From positions 10,267,390-10,331,389 of the forward strand of contig CM030845.1 in assembly GCA_018105865.1 (NCBI GenBank): DNA of 64,000 nt, in the 5' to 3' direction. The DNA is from Metaphire vulgaris. Its lineage: Eukaryota; Annelida; Clitellata; Crassiclitellata; Megascolecidae. This document shows positions 11,501 through 30,962 of this stretch, one piece after another (within the stretch, counting starts at the first letter, position 1; each line of letters opens with the position of its first letter). The notes under the pieces are model-generated. The model was not told the origin of the DNA and did no database searches. It saw only the letters and a list, made by a program, of their open reading frames with translations. A program made the translations under genes and the position numbers.

Positions 11501-14500
11501 TCAAACTTGCTATACTGAAATCTTGCCACAAAGGTATGTTGTTGCCATTATCTTAAATTTGAGGGAACATGAAACCAAAGATATCTGACTCTTAGACTTT
11601 AATATTTAGACTAATTAATTGTGACAGCTTCAAAGTGCATAAAGACTATGCAGTAAGTATGCATTTATATTGTGTGTCCTTGTTGTCTTAATGCTTGCCT
11701 TTTTCTTTACTTTGTTGATCATTACCTTTATAGTTGTTATTGACATTGTTGATAATGGATCTCAGTCTTAGATCCTAATGATCTTTCTTAAGTTTTCAAA
11801 GATTCAATATTGTGTATTTATGTGTCAGATATTTGTGAAATATGCATAAAGAAATAAAGAAGTAACGTGCATTATGCATTTTTTTCAGACAAGAACAGCT
11901 GAAAGAATACAAACTGTATAAAGAGGTATGTCAAAATGTACTCTTGAGCTTCTATCAGTAAGTTTTGAATATGTGGGAATCTGACGATAAAAATTAAGGT
12001 TTGAAGTAGAGGATCGTTTTCCGATCAAAATAAAAGTGAAAAATTAGTCTCAATATTCTTGGAACAGGTAAATTCTTTGATAATGGCAACTGGATTAACG
12101 AGTTTGAAGATACAGTTTACCCTATGTATGTGTTCGATGTTTTCCAGATGTATGCCCGTCATGCGGACTTCTTGGCCGCCTCTGTTGGACAGAATTTTGA
12201 AATGGTGATCAGATTTTATTATTTAATTTATATAATTTTTTAGTTATCTGCCAATTTTATTTGCATATTTTTTATTATATTAGTTCAACTTTCCTGTTAT
12301 AGATTGTTTGGGAGCAGTAAGTAAGTAAGTAGTCTGACCTGGTATTCTGTTGATTTGGTGTGGCTCTTTATTATAGAAAGTTGCAATTAAATTACACAAA
12401 ATGGTTTTGTCTGTTCGCTGCAGACTCCTGCCGATGTTTTTCGATTGAAAATATCTGGAAGTATAAGTGAGTTGTACAGAAGTTATATACAAACTTGTTC
12501 ATTCTTTTGTATATGAAGTCATAGTTGAGAATGTGTTCTTTATTTTAATCAGTCAACTTTTGCATTCAGTTCATCCTGGGCATTAACATTGCTACTGCTG
12601 TTTCAAATATGTAATTTAGCTGATAGTGTTGCATTTAGTTTATTTCCAGATTATTTTGTATTCACTTGATCTTTTCATTTATGTAAAAGAGCCTTGTTTT
12701 TCAAAGGGCTTTGACTAGTTTTGTTTATTTTCAGTTTCAGCAAAGAATTTTGAGTATGATCACCTTTATGTGCATTGGTTCATCGATCTTCCACAAGGTA
12801 CTCTGTATTTGCCGATAATTAGACTAAAATCTCGTACATGTATCTACTCTTGTGGCAAGTAATTCTAAATATGGTGGCCTGCGTTATATTGATGCAGCCT
12901 GTTTGCTAGTTTGTGTTTGTCTGCTTGGTGATTCTTGGTTGGCTATTCATAGTAGTTTCACACAGACTAAAATCCTCCTCAAGCTCTCAAAATCAAATTA
13001 TGTGTATGATTGAGGTTAAGCTTTTAGTTACTGTATCGCTAGGAGTGAACAGACTTGTACCTTGTACCCCGATGCAGTTAGACTTGTGGTCTGTCTGTGA
13101 AGTAGCCTTTCCACGCGTCTCTGTCCATGTAGATCTTTGTTTCTTCCACTTGTTTCAGTGAGACTATGAAATAAAATAACAGAAACCGATTTATCAGAGA
13201 ACTTGTATAAATTTTTTAGGTGGGGGCCCTCTGCTAAAGTTGGGAATCTGTTCAGAGGCCACATACAGTTTAGTTCTTAAATAAAAATTTCCCATTACGT
13301 GCACCTGATAATTATAATTAATCAATTAATTAATAATTATGAAAAAATTCACTTAATGTAGTTGATTGAAACTCATTCACATTTCTGAATTTAAATTATG
13401 TTATTTAAACAATTACCAGGTAATTACTAATAATGATTACTGATATTTTGCTTGTATCTTATGCTGTAATAAATATTCTTAGGATTGTTCTTGAACTTAT
13501 TGTACTGCCTGCATAGCCTAACATGTGCGAGTTTGCACATTATTCTGATACTGTGATCAGTGGATTATTAGAGATATTATTATTTAATAGATAAATGCAT
13601 AACTTGATGGTTTTTAGTTATATTTCTTTAACTGTGTTGTTGGAAATTATGACCAGTAGTGAATGCAATAGGGTGAATATGGATATGGATGTTTGGCTCT
13701 AGGTTGGGTTCCAAATGGTGTTCAGCCTCTATCTGGAGCCACTCAGATATGTGTTACAGTTTCAAAACCAGATGTAAGACAAATTAATTATTATTGAAAT
13801 TCTTGTTCAATTAACTTGCTAACTGATTTTTGTCTCTCATAAGTTAGTCATTTGCTTTTTAATTCTTATATAATGCCAGAATATAATGGTGTGATATGAC
13901 TTCACTTTTTCTGCTCAGTTTCTTTGAGCTGTTTTATTTATACTAGTGGCTTATATACATTATTTGAAGTTTCTTTTAAATCTAATTGTTGTTTTGCTTT
14001 TAAGGGAGATGAAGCCTTTTATTCATACCCTTTTAATTTTGATCTCCTCTACAAAGACAGCGTTCATCACGAGAAATCAGGTATTTTACCCTGTTATAAT
14101 GATGGGTTCTTTAGTTAGTTTTCAATATCTTGCTTACTAACTTTGCAAATGCAAAAGTACACCACTGATTTAGAGGATTATAGAGAATAAGCTGTGCAGA
14201 AGAAGTATATACCTCAAGACATTGGCAATATTTATTTGACAAGAGATTCGAAAGATTGAATGATGATGTCTTTAGTTCATAATAGCCAGGCCCATAAGGT
14301 GCATCCCCTGGAAAAAATTAGGGGGTGCAAACTGCACCCCCTGGAAGATGAGGCTATTTTTTTGCTTATCAAGATTTTTGATGACAAGGTAAAGGAAGGG
14401 TGATGACCTCTTTTTTTGGTTGTCAGATTTTTTATGACAAATGATGAAATGATTTTTTTGCTCCCCTGAAAAATGCACCCCTGCTAAAAATTCATTCCGA

Positions 14501-17477
14501 CGTGTCTAATGATAGCCCAAGTAGAAGCAGCATGACTTCATATAGTTGACTGTTAAATGCTTAAGTACTGATCTCATTGGTTGTTTTGTTGTAGAAGATC
14601 ATTTTGCCAAGTTACCTTTGATGTTTATTGAGGTGCTATCTCTTGATGAATGGGATAGATATCGAACTGAGGGTTATGGTTATCTCTCTCTTCCCCACAT
14701 GCCAGGTTCAATACCCATCATTGTTAATGTTTTGTTAGTATTCTAACATAATAGTGAAATATGTTTAGTGAGTAAGAAGGCTGTATGTCATTAATAAGTG
14801 GCCACACAGCCGACCACTTATGATCTGGATTGAAATAATTAAACTAAGTAATGAGGAAATTTGTATTGATGAAGCATTATTCTCAGAATAGAAAACTATG
14901 GAGAAGACTACCAGTACTTACTGTCTCACAGGTGTGGTGAGCTGGATGAAAATTCTGAATGTATCTCTGGTATCTAATACATATAATGGGAAAATGCAAT
15001 ACCAGTTAAAGCAGAATTGTCACCTGGTTTTCTTTTGGCTTGAATGTTATTTGCAGGCATTCAGGAGCACAAAGTGAATTGCTGGCGACCAACAGGACAA
15101 TCATTTGTGTCGGAATTACGACGGTTTTTTGTTGGAAGCTCCCCAGAACTTGAAGATCCTACGTATATTGCTATTCCTTCCACCTTTGAGGTAGGCAATT
15201 TGTTGCCCGTAGATTGCTTTAATTGCTTTCAACCTATCAAAAATGCTCATTGTCCGTTTCTTATGTAGCATATTAAGCCAGTTTATTTTATTTGTATTCC
15301 AGCAAATTTTACATTATGCAAAACATTGAAAACGCGCGAAAGGAACAGAGCAGATCGTTGCAAGTAGTTGAAGATCAGTAAGAAAAGATGTAGAGCCCCA
15401 AAGTGCAGCTGAAGCAAGAATTATTTGCCTAAGTATGCCATGATCACAGATGGGAAGTCGATGGAGATGTACAGCGTAAAATTTGAGAGGTGCAGGGCTG
15501 TCCTTTGAACCCTCTGCCGAGTGTTACACAATTCAAAGTAGAATGCTTTGTAACAGTTATTCTCCATCTCTGGCTAGCCTTTGTGATATTGATGGAACCT
15601 CTTGTATAGGACTGCTTTTGTAATTAATTCAAAATGACTCAAAATGTACCCGTTCTCTATTGCCTATCCACCGTAACTGGGACCAGAAAATCAGACTGAC
15701 TTATTGGATTCAACAATGGGCATTACGATTCAAACCAAAGAGCAGCAACCATCGACTGACGTCAAGAACATTATTAAAATGGTGCTATAGAAGTTCCATG
15801 ATGATTAATTGTAAGGCAAAAGTGATTTAATCATGCAGATTAGTTGTTTATGGCTGACCATCACTTACTATTTTTAAGAGATAAGCATTAAGCTATAGGA
15901 GTAAAAACAATTTCTATAGCAATTGAGGATTTTTGCAAATCAACTGCCCATCGTCTGTTTGCTTTCAGCAATTCTAGCGCTTGCATTAAATCAATTTTAT
16001 GAAAGAGAAAGGCATCAGAAATGTTTTTCATGTAGGCATTAATACATATTTGATATTTACCAATTAAATATTTAATTTTACTCGTAGGGAAGTCACCTCA
16101 GTAAATTTGGATTCAAGTCACTTTCAACAGGAACTGTAACCATCAAGACCAACACTGTTATCCAGTCAAGGTGATTATGTCTATTCAATATTGTCTATGC
16201 TGCTAAATATAAAATCTTATGCACACTAGAACATAAATTTATCCATAGGCCTACTGAGAAGTTCTAATACACAAAGAATCGTCAGCTTCTAACAAGTTGA
16301 TGGGTTAAGAAGTATTTTAATTGCAAAACTGGAATACTCTTAATACTCTGTCAATCTGTATGTACAACATTGCTGATTCTAATGTTTACATTTCTCAAAT
16401 GACAAATTGTTTTTATAAAATGCATCATATGTCCTCCTGTCAGCCAGCTCAGTCACCTGAATGTTGTTGTTGTGCCAAGGTAGCTGTCTTGCAAATATAT
16501 TGTTGCTTTTCTTTCATCCAGGGCCTTCTTGCAGAGTGCTTCTTCTCGTCAAATGTTTCTTACTGTTATGGACAAAATAGGATTTTCAATGACGAAAGTA
16601 AATGTGCTTAACGTCCTTGGTAAGTTCTCACCATTCATCTGTTTATGTGCACATATGCCTGATTTTACTGTTTAGTCTTTTACTCTTCTTGATCATGATT
16701 TTAAATTCTGTCAGGTATTACAAATTTCAATTTTTTTAATTTGGTACTAAAATGAACTAATGTGCAGAAGCTATTTTATATTCTGAAACACCATGTCAAA
16801 AAATCTAGAGTTGACTGAGAGTCGATTGTCTGAGCTTCAAATCATTTTAAATTCAGTGGCACTGCTAAAACTACATAGCATCTTATTTTAATTACAATGA
16901 TATCAGTATTTTTCAAATAACATTGGCTTGCATCATTTATTACTAGTTTTGAAATTCGTTATTCTGCTTTAATGTGTAAAATCATTTGTGTGTGTATATC
17001 AGGGGTCTCAAACATGAGGGCATTTTATGCGGCCCGCAATGCATTTTGGGATTCAAAATCAATTTGCCGTATGTAATTTGTATATATTTCTCTCGGTGCC
17101 TGTTAACGTCCATGCCATCTTAGCTATTATAAGTTGCTACTTACAGTACTTAGATATTCGTAGTCTTTCGAATCTAGTGATTATTTTATATGTACACATA
17201 CTTCCGGTTCTCTATCGGAGGCGATCCCATTGTTTAATGTAGAGTAAAACGTTGATTTAGTTAAATTTTGTACTATATAAAATTCGTAAAACACTATGAC
17301 TATGTTCTTATTTTGTTTTTTATACACTTTATCATTGTAAATTTGTAACAAAATTCTGATGTTGCGGCCCTCGAGTTAGTGTGCAAGTCCTCATGCGGCC
17401 CCCGGAGCAATTTGAGTTCGAGACCTCTGGTGTATATATATATATATGTATGTATATATATGCATGTATGTATGTAT

Positions 17478-17559
<82 letters not shown>

Positions 17560-17690
17560 TGATTTTGTTCTGAATTTCAGATGCGTTTCAAAAAGCCAAA
17601 CAGCGAATGATTGCAGCAAGGGAAAATTTGCGAAAAGACTTTGTAGAAACTCTTATGGCCTTTGCATTAGATGAAGAAACAGAGGCGTAG
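4462..17690 (+). CDS. MKS1: MKS1, B9-domain transition-zone protein
   Basis: Nineteen plus-strand exons join in phase: 4462-4538, 5936-6098, 6568-6650, 7085-7154, 8659-8756, 9012-9143, 9566-9705, 10417-10462, 11889-11925, 12148-12204, 12424-12466, 12735-12797, 13703-13773, 14005-14080, 14595-14705, 15057-15190, 16088-16170, 16522-16619, 17581-17690. They give 563 residues ending at TAG; human MKS1 has 559. The start MADVHEPNYGAAYYRSRDS matches the human YRSRD block, WQEKVFSQ matches WQEKLFSQ, and the B9 domain (C2-like, about residues 300-490) carries FYSYPFNFD, VLSLDEWDRYRTEGYG and RRFFVGSSPELEDP. The C-terminus has KAKQRMIAAREN. MKS1 works with B9D1, B9D2 and tectonics at the base of cilia, so the organism is ciliated. 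The exon 5 donor is uncertain: the strong GTAAG at 8750 breaks the phase, while a weaker GTTGTG at 8757 keeps it. Introns hold hAT elements, minisatellites and an AT-rich tract. Confidence 0.95.
4711..5330 (+). repeat. Dispersed 'TATAGCGC' repeat, copy 2
   Basis: Lies in MKS1 intron 1. It shares with copy 1 the block from TTCTATAGCGCTTTCAAATG through CCAAAGTTCTGGTGCAGCAT and TTGAGAGATGATTGATTCAG, diverged but in the same order. It extends further right than the other copies and shows no protein. Confidence 0.6.
6840..7020. repeat. AT-rich tandem tract in MKS1 intron 3
   Basis: Irregular repeats of TTATTTAATATTTTAA, nearly free of G and C, between exons 3 and 4. Confidence 0.7.
7553..7650 (-). 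repeat. tRNA-like head of a SINE
   Basis: Read on the minus strand it has GAAGATGGCAGAGTGGGTTA followed by GGAGCAGGTTCAAACCC, matching the head of the SINE at 1630-1906 (B-box-like GGTTCAAACCC). The body of the family was not found alongside. It is in MKS1 intron 4. A related-looking tail with GAGATCAGCACCG lies near 7680-7830. Confidence 0.55.
8483..8543. repeat. (TA)n(TG)n compound microsatellite
   Basis: A TA run passes directly into a TG run in MKS1 intron 4, about 115 bp before exon 5. Confidence 0.95.
8826..8953. repeat. AGT/AAT trinucleotide tract
   Basis: Degenerate trinucleotide array (AGT, AAT, AGC) of about 125 bp in MKS1 intron 5, just before exon 6. Confidence 0.85.
10967..11462. 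mobile_element. hAT-like non-autonomous element carrying a minisatellite
   Basis: Ends AGGGTTGCCAACC and GTTGACAACCTTTT form an imperfect terminal inverted repeat. Both flanks carry CCAAATAT (10959-10966 and 11463-11470), a perfect 8-bp target duplication as made by hAT transposases. The interior has repeated TCCTTTATT motifs and a 38-bp tandem array (11118-11370). No transposase is present. It lies in MKS1 intron 8. Confidence 0.75.
11118..11370. repeat. 38-bp minisatellite
   Basis: Six to seven copies of a 38-bp unit starting AAGATGACCTTTTTTGCTTG and ending CAGAAGG. Inner copies are nearly identical and outer ones diverged. It is inside the hAT-like element at 10967-11462. Confidence 0.9.
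17000..17429. mobile_element. hAT-type MITE in the last MKS1 intron
   Basis: Terminal inverted repeats CAGGGGTCTCAAAC and GTTCGAGACCTCTG, with perfect 8-bp target duplications GTGTATAT at 16992-16999 and 17430-17437. The subterminal ATGCGGCCC motif is found near both ends. 430 bp, no transposase. Confidence 0.85.
17430..17556. repeat. (TA)n and (GA)n microsatellites
   Basis: A TA/TATG run is followed at 17519-17556 by about 18 GA units, ending 24 bp before the acceptor of the last MKS1 exon. On the transcript this puts a purine run where a pyrimidine tract would be expected. Confidence 0.9.
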
Positions 17691-18007
17691 CTCAGTCTTG
17701 TAAAATATTAATCCAGCCATGTTGAGATGTTGTAGACCAAAAGCCTAATATGATGATGTTTCATGCAAGACTATTTATTGTAAGACTAATTTGTTATTCA
17801 GCTTAATTGGCAGCTCTACATGTGGACTATGGGTAACTTATTCACAAACCACTGCCCAGGTTGCCCAAAATTAAGATGAGCACTTTTTTGCTTCTCATGG
17901 CCATATTAGAGACAGGCATCTTCCTCCCTGGTTGGCCTTTGGTCCCATTTTCAACATTGATGAGCAATATCTTTGCTACTTGTTTGAAATTTTAAATATA
18001 AGCCCTT

Positions 18008-18013
18008 AATAAA
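18008..18013 (+). terminator. Candidate poly(A) signal of MKS1
   Basis: AATAAA lies 318 bases after the MKS1 stop codon and is the first canonical hexamer I found on the plus strand there. The cleavage site was not determined. Confidence 0.4.
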
Positions 18014-18104
18014 AATGGCAACATCGTGATGAACACAATATTAAATAATTTTCACCATTCAAAAACCTGTTTCTTATGGAGTTCTGGTCATATATGCTGC
18101 AAAA

Positions 18105-18509
18105 GGGCTGTCCATTAATTATGTCAACAATTTTTGACCCCTGTCGACAACTGTCAAACTTTCTGTGACCCCCTATAATTATGTCAAAAACTTTTGATGC
18201 CTCCCCAAGATCGGTCCAAGATCGGTGATGAGCCCCCTAAAAAGTTAAGAAGGTTATTATTTTTGCAGTGATGAGACCTCTTCCCCTTTTTTTGCTCAAG
18301 GTGTAAAAATGTGGCGGTGATGACCTTTTTTTGCTTGTCAGGCTTTTTTATGTTGCAATAGATAGTATTCAATGAAATTTCCTATTTTTTATTATTTGCA
18401 AAAAATGAAATTGTTGACATCAGCTTCTCTTGACCCCTTCCCTGTCAAAAATTGTCAAACTGTTTTGAATCCCTCCCCTATTTCGTTGACGTAATGAATG
18501 GACAGCCCC
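18105..18509. mobile_element. MITE 'GGGCTGTCCATTAATTA', copy 1
   Basis: About 405 bp. It starts GGGCTGTCCATTAATTATGT and ends ACGTAATGAATGGACAGCCC, a near-perfect inverted repeat of about 25 bp. Inside are subterminal AACTGTCAAACTTT motifs and GATGACCTTTTTTTGCTTGT. A second copy is at 41811-42208. No transposase is seen. The superfamily was not determined. Confidence 0.85.
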
Positions 18510-19856
18510 AAGCGTTGCTCACTTTGCACTATAACACGGCATGCAAGGACAAAATCTAACAACAACATAAATTATTTCAATTACCACAAAGTTTATAGTA
18601 CAGACTGAGATTGATAGCACTATAAAACATATCACTGCCAAAGTTAGCATGAATGCAGGCTTTACGGCATTTCATATTGTACAAAGTAATGCATACAATT
18701 TAACTTTCATTCCATCAATGCACATTATGTCACAAATGTGTAAAACCAAAGAATTAAATATTTTCAGAAAGGCATTGGTGATCATCTGCCTGCTAAATCC
18801 GATCCGTTCAATAGGATAATGATGCACAGGATATTTGGATGTATCAACTGTAGCTATGACTTCTGCAGAATCAATATCATTATAAAAGAATTCTGTTGCA
18901 CACATTTTCTTGAAATTCTCTTAAAATATTTCCAAATCTAGCCATAGTCCTTTATCCTTTGTATCCAAAATTTTGAAGGTCAAGTGCAAATAGCACTGGT
19001 GTTTCCACATATGTTCGATGTGTCCAAGACCCGTCATAAAGAATTTACATAAAATCTTTGCACAACAGCCTTTTGTAATGATACATATGTAAATATACAA
19101 TGAAATATCTGATTAAGTGCAGTGCATTCATAAATGTCTTTACAGTTACATTAAAATGACTGACTTTGCAGTCTTGTTCAGTGATTTGTCTGTACAATGA
19201 TAAGAAGAGTTTAATATGGTCACAGATCTTTATAATATTGCAGATCTTTCTATCATGTGAAGCCATCAGGCAATTATGATTAACAATTCCATATTTATTT
19301 CTGTCCAGAAATCAAGGCACAATGCAATCTGAAATCACAACGTAGAGTAACAAAGTGACACATGACACTTAGTATGCCTTCATGTGATTTATTTGTGCTA
19401 TTCAACACTTAATATCTGAATATTAACTGATCAATATCTTTAAGTAATGAAAATAGCACAATTACCCGGTAATCAAAATATTTAAAGTATGATCAACACA
19501 ATTGTAGGCACATGACTGAAATGCACTCCTTGAAGAGTAACTCATAACAGGATTTGAACAGTTTTATGTCAATTAATGCAAAAAAACTTATCATACAGCA
19601 TAACATATATTGGCAAACTTTTTGTCTGTAAAATTCTGCAAAATTTCATATTCTATCTTTCAAACACATTCTAAGCAGCAATAGTAACAATCATTTCTTT
19701 AAAGTATGTTTGCTGATAAACTGACGCAATGATTGTGCACAACAGCTTTCATACTTTCAAAAACAGTGAAAGTCAGTTTTTGATATTTTAAGTCAATGTA
19801 CAGTTAATTATATGTTGAGGCCTAAGGAATTAGGAAGATGATCAGAAAGAAGTTCA

Positions 19857-19935
19857 TTAACCCTCTAGCACAGAGATTTGTATAGCCAATAGAATATGAA
19901 ACTGGATTACCAGTTTTACGAGTCCATTGGGTTAA
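19857..19935. mobile_element. TTAA-flanked mini-element (weak)
   Basis: A 79-bp segment bounded by TTAACCC and GGGTTAA. The inverted repeat beyond the first few bases is poor, so this may be chance. Confidence 0.3.
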
Positions 19936-20121
19936 ATACAGTAAGCAGTAATTTAGACTTTATTTCTAATCTAATTTTGCTTCAAGAAAAGGCACATTAG
20001 TGATCATAAAAGTCTATATCCAAGGTATTGTAACTCTATATCTGGAGCATTTTGTCACATAGACTGAAAAAATCATTTTACAATTAACTTTCTTCTATAT
20101 ATGTCATGACACACATACCAG

Positions 20122-20382
20122 TTAACCCCTTTACTGGGAACCCCGGATGTTAAACATTCAACTTTTACTAAGAAATTGCAGAGTCAGTACGAAGCATTAA
20201 CAGCACAAACAAAATGCTTCCTGCATACATCAACTATAAATGTACAGTACATAAGGATTACAGTTAGAACAAAATATATAACATTGGAAATCAAAACATC
20301 TTTTTACACAATTGGTCCTGATAGAATATATATCCGTCCATTTTACATTAAGTTACAGTTAAATACACGGTTAAGGGGTTAA
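20122..20382. mobile_element. TTAA-flanked mini-element with a 176-bp insert
   Basis: Bounded by TTAACCCCTTTACTGGG and CGGTTAAGGGGTTAA, so TTAA is duplicated at the ends as in piggyBac-type insertion. Its two halves match the short copy at 32025-32104 on the opposite strand (CCCCGGAT, then ATCCGTCCATTTTACATTAA). The middle 20154-20329 is absent from the short copy but repeated at 21603-21777. Confidence 0.65.
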
Positions 20383-21083
20383 TATATTTCTGCAACATTA
20401 GCTAGAACTTTCTTTCCCTATTTCTTATTACATGGATTAGGCTGCAATCAATTCCAAGATTTATAACATTCATGGCTAGATTACATTTGGCAGATATATC
20501 AACACCTAAAAGGCCACAACAGTGGAAACAGCTCAGCACAGACTGGTTAACTGGAGATTCCAACAGCAAATATTACATAAAATTGCGTTTCTTATACAGG
20601 CCCACAGCTAAATCACAACACCTTTATACCGTAGTTACTGCATAAAGTCACAGATTACCGGTAGTAGCATGTACTTTTAAAAATTATAAAAGAACAAATA
20701 AAAACAGATCTATTCTCTTCCCTATGCAAACCTTGATAGAAATGCAAATTGTCTTTGAATTCACAAAGTTCTCCTAGAACTAGAATTAACTCTTTCAAGC
20801 TGAAACAAACACAGGCACAACTGGAAACAGTAAAAAAAATAAATCCGGTCCAGTCATTTACATATTAATTAATTAATAATAATTAATATCAATATTTAAG
20901 CAATTGATATGTTGACCAAATGTTCCCAATATACCAAAAATACATGTAGTTTACTAAGCATTGAACATTTGAGCTCAGAAATGTGCCTCACTGTCATTTT
21001 GAAATGGATACCCTTAAGTATTAATTTTACTTTTCACAAACATGACAAAATAGGAATGCAAACAAACTTGCTATAAAGCAGAA

Positions 21084-21089
21084 TTTATT
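21084..21089 (-). terminator. Candidate poly(A) signal of SFT2D
   Basis: AATAAA on the minus strand, 66 bases after the SFT2D stop codon. Other hexamers lie further downstream. Confidence 0.35.
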
Positions 21090-21154
21090 TGATAGTTTAC
21101 AAATGAATAAGACCAAAGTTAAAAGTCAGAAAGAAGAGCGAATTCTTTGACGGT

Positions 21155-29463
<8,309 letters not shown>

Positions 29464-29737
29464 TTTATCTGTAGATTTTTATCGAAAAATTAAAAGTAAA
29501 AACTTTTCCAATTACACTTTGGAGGGTTAAATCTAAAACAACAACAACCAGCGATATAACAACAACACGATCTCGTTGCTGTTCTTTGGCCAAAGCATAC
29601 ACTTCCTATTCATAATAAGCAAGTAAGAAAGTAAAACGAAATTTCTATGGCGATGTAGTGAGATTGGCACAACGCGCCAGTTTATTCACAAGTGCTCAAT
29701 CTTAATCAAATCCATAGTGCGTGGCAGGGCCACCGAG

Positions 29738-30075
29738 AGGGGACAAATTCACAGGGGTCCGGCGGTCTAGATGGGGTTCGGACCGACGATGATGTATTAC
29801 TAACAATAATAACACCACAAAAAAGTCACCATGCTATGTGCACAGGGGCCCGGGAGTAAAAAGGGCGCCCGGGCGCTGAGGACATCCTTAACAGCGCGAA
29901 AAAGAGTGACAAGCAAAATTAAGTCATCACTAGGTTTCGAGAGTTGCAACATCGTATCGTGGTATCGTGAAATCAGCGACAAGCAAAAAAAACATTTTCA
30001 ATTTTCAAGGCTTGTCAGAGGCCCGTCGACCCTTCTGCACAGGGGCCCGGAATTTATGTCAGTGGGCCTAGTCTG
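29738..30075. repeat. 'GGGGCCCGG' repeat, copy 1
   Basis: GC-rich segments ACAGGGGCCCGGGAG and ACAGGGGCCCGGAATTTATG flank a body with GACAAGCAAAA and GATGATGTATTA. The diverged copy at 59840-60052 has GGGGCCCGGAAATT and GATGATGATGTATTAGCAA. The ends are not defined. Confidence 0.5.
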
Positions 30076-30577
30076 TGGTGGTCAAGTTTGTAGATCCAGC
30101 TGTGCAAATTATATAAATTATAGAGGGAGCTCAGCTGAAAAACGTTGCTTCTACAACTATAGTATTACACACACAAACTGTTCTCCCAAACTTTGCAGAT
30201 TTCTCTGCCCGACTAGCAGGGGCTAATGCAGCTCTCCAGCTCCAGCATCCCAACACAAATGCTGTATCATCAGAACTACCGGTAGTCTCTTCCAGGAAAA
30301 TGAAAAAATGCTTACATATAGTGTGCAAGAAAATGTTATCAAAATTTAACCAATTGCAAGCCCAGGATTATATGGCTTATGCGTAAAGTTTCTTTATTAA
30401 GTTAGACCTGATATTTGACAGGCAATTGCATCAACAATGCAATCAATGCACTCAGGACTGGGGAAGTACAAAATCTACACATTTTCTCGGCAGACGAATG
30501 GACCTTACTTCTCAACTGATGAAAGAGCATAAACTTCAGATGAAAACTATTGACTTCCTTTAATTGATTTGTTTGTC

Positions 30578-30612
30578 ACTCACTCACTCACTCACTCACT
30601 CAATCAATCAAT
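30578..30612. repeat. (TCAC)n(TCAA)n microsatellite
   Basis: Tetranucleotide run upstream of SFT2D and downstream of TANGO2. Confidence 0.85.
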
Positions 30613-30770
30613 GTAGAATCACTATTCCCAATTTTCTTGGAAATTGTAAAGCAGAAAGACAGATGACAGTGGAAACTCAAACAAGGTGTTTTACAACTTA
30701 GAGAAATAAATAAATAATACTATCGAACCCATTCAAGAATAACTTACTCCACATATTAAAATAGAATCAA

Positions 30771-30776
30771 TTTATT
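30771..30776 (-). terminator. Candidate poly(A) signal of TANGO2
   Basis: AATAAA on the minus strand, 187 bases after the TANGO2 stop codon. Confidence 0.4.
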
Positions 30777-30962
30777 AAGACACTTGGCAAATACAATGAA
30801 GGCAGAAAATGAATCACACAATCAAAAACCATCTTGTCCTATTCATTTCCTAACAATCAGCAAACGATGCCTATATTTTGCAATTTAAAATCACAAATAA
30901 AAATTTTGAAGTTCAAATAATCATGAACTTGACAGTGATTTCAATCACTTAAAACACATAAT

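Larger units (their letters stand above)
17691..21154. other. Convergent 3' region between MKS1 and SFT2D
   Basis: No coding exon was recognised. The region should contain the 3' untranslated parts of both genes. It also holds a MITE (18105-18509) and two TTAA-flanked mini-elements (19857-19935, 20122-20382). The open frames near 18700-19270 look like chance. Confidence 0.5.
29464..30962. other. Intergenic region, SFT2D promoter side and TANGO2 3' side
   Basis: No exon was found. It should hold the SFT2D promoter next to 29463. It also contains a GC-rich repeat (29738-30075) and a (TCAC)n/(TCAA)n run at 30578-30612. A minus-strand AATAAA at 30771-30776 could serve TANGO2. Confidence 0.5.

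Noticed and set aside
18600..21154. A separate gene on the minus strand between MKS1 and SFT2D
   Set aside because: Short open frames there show no family motif or splice-linked continuation. The stretch fits 3' untranslated and intergenic DNA with mini-elements.
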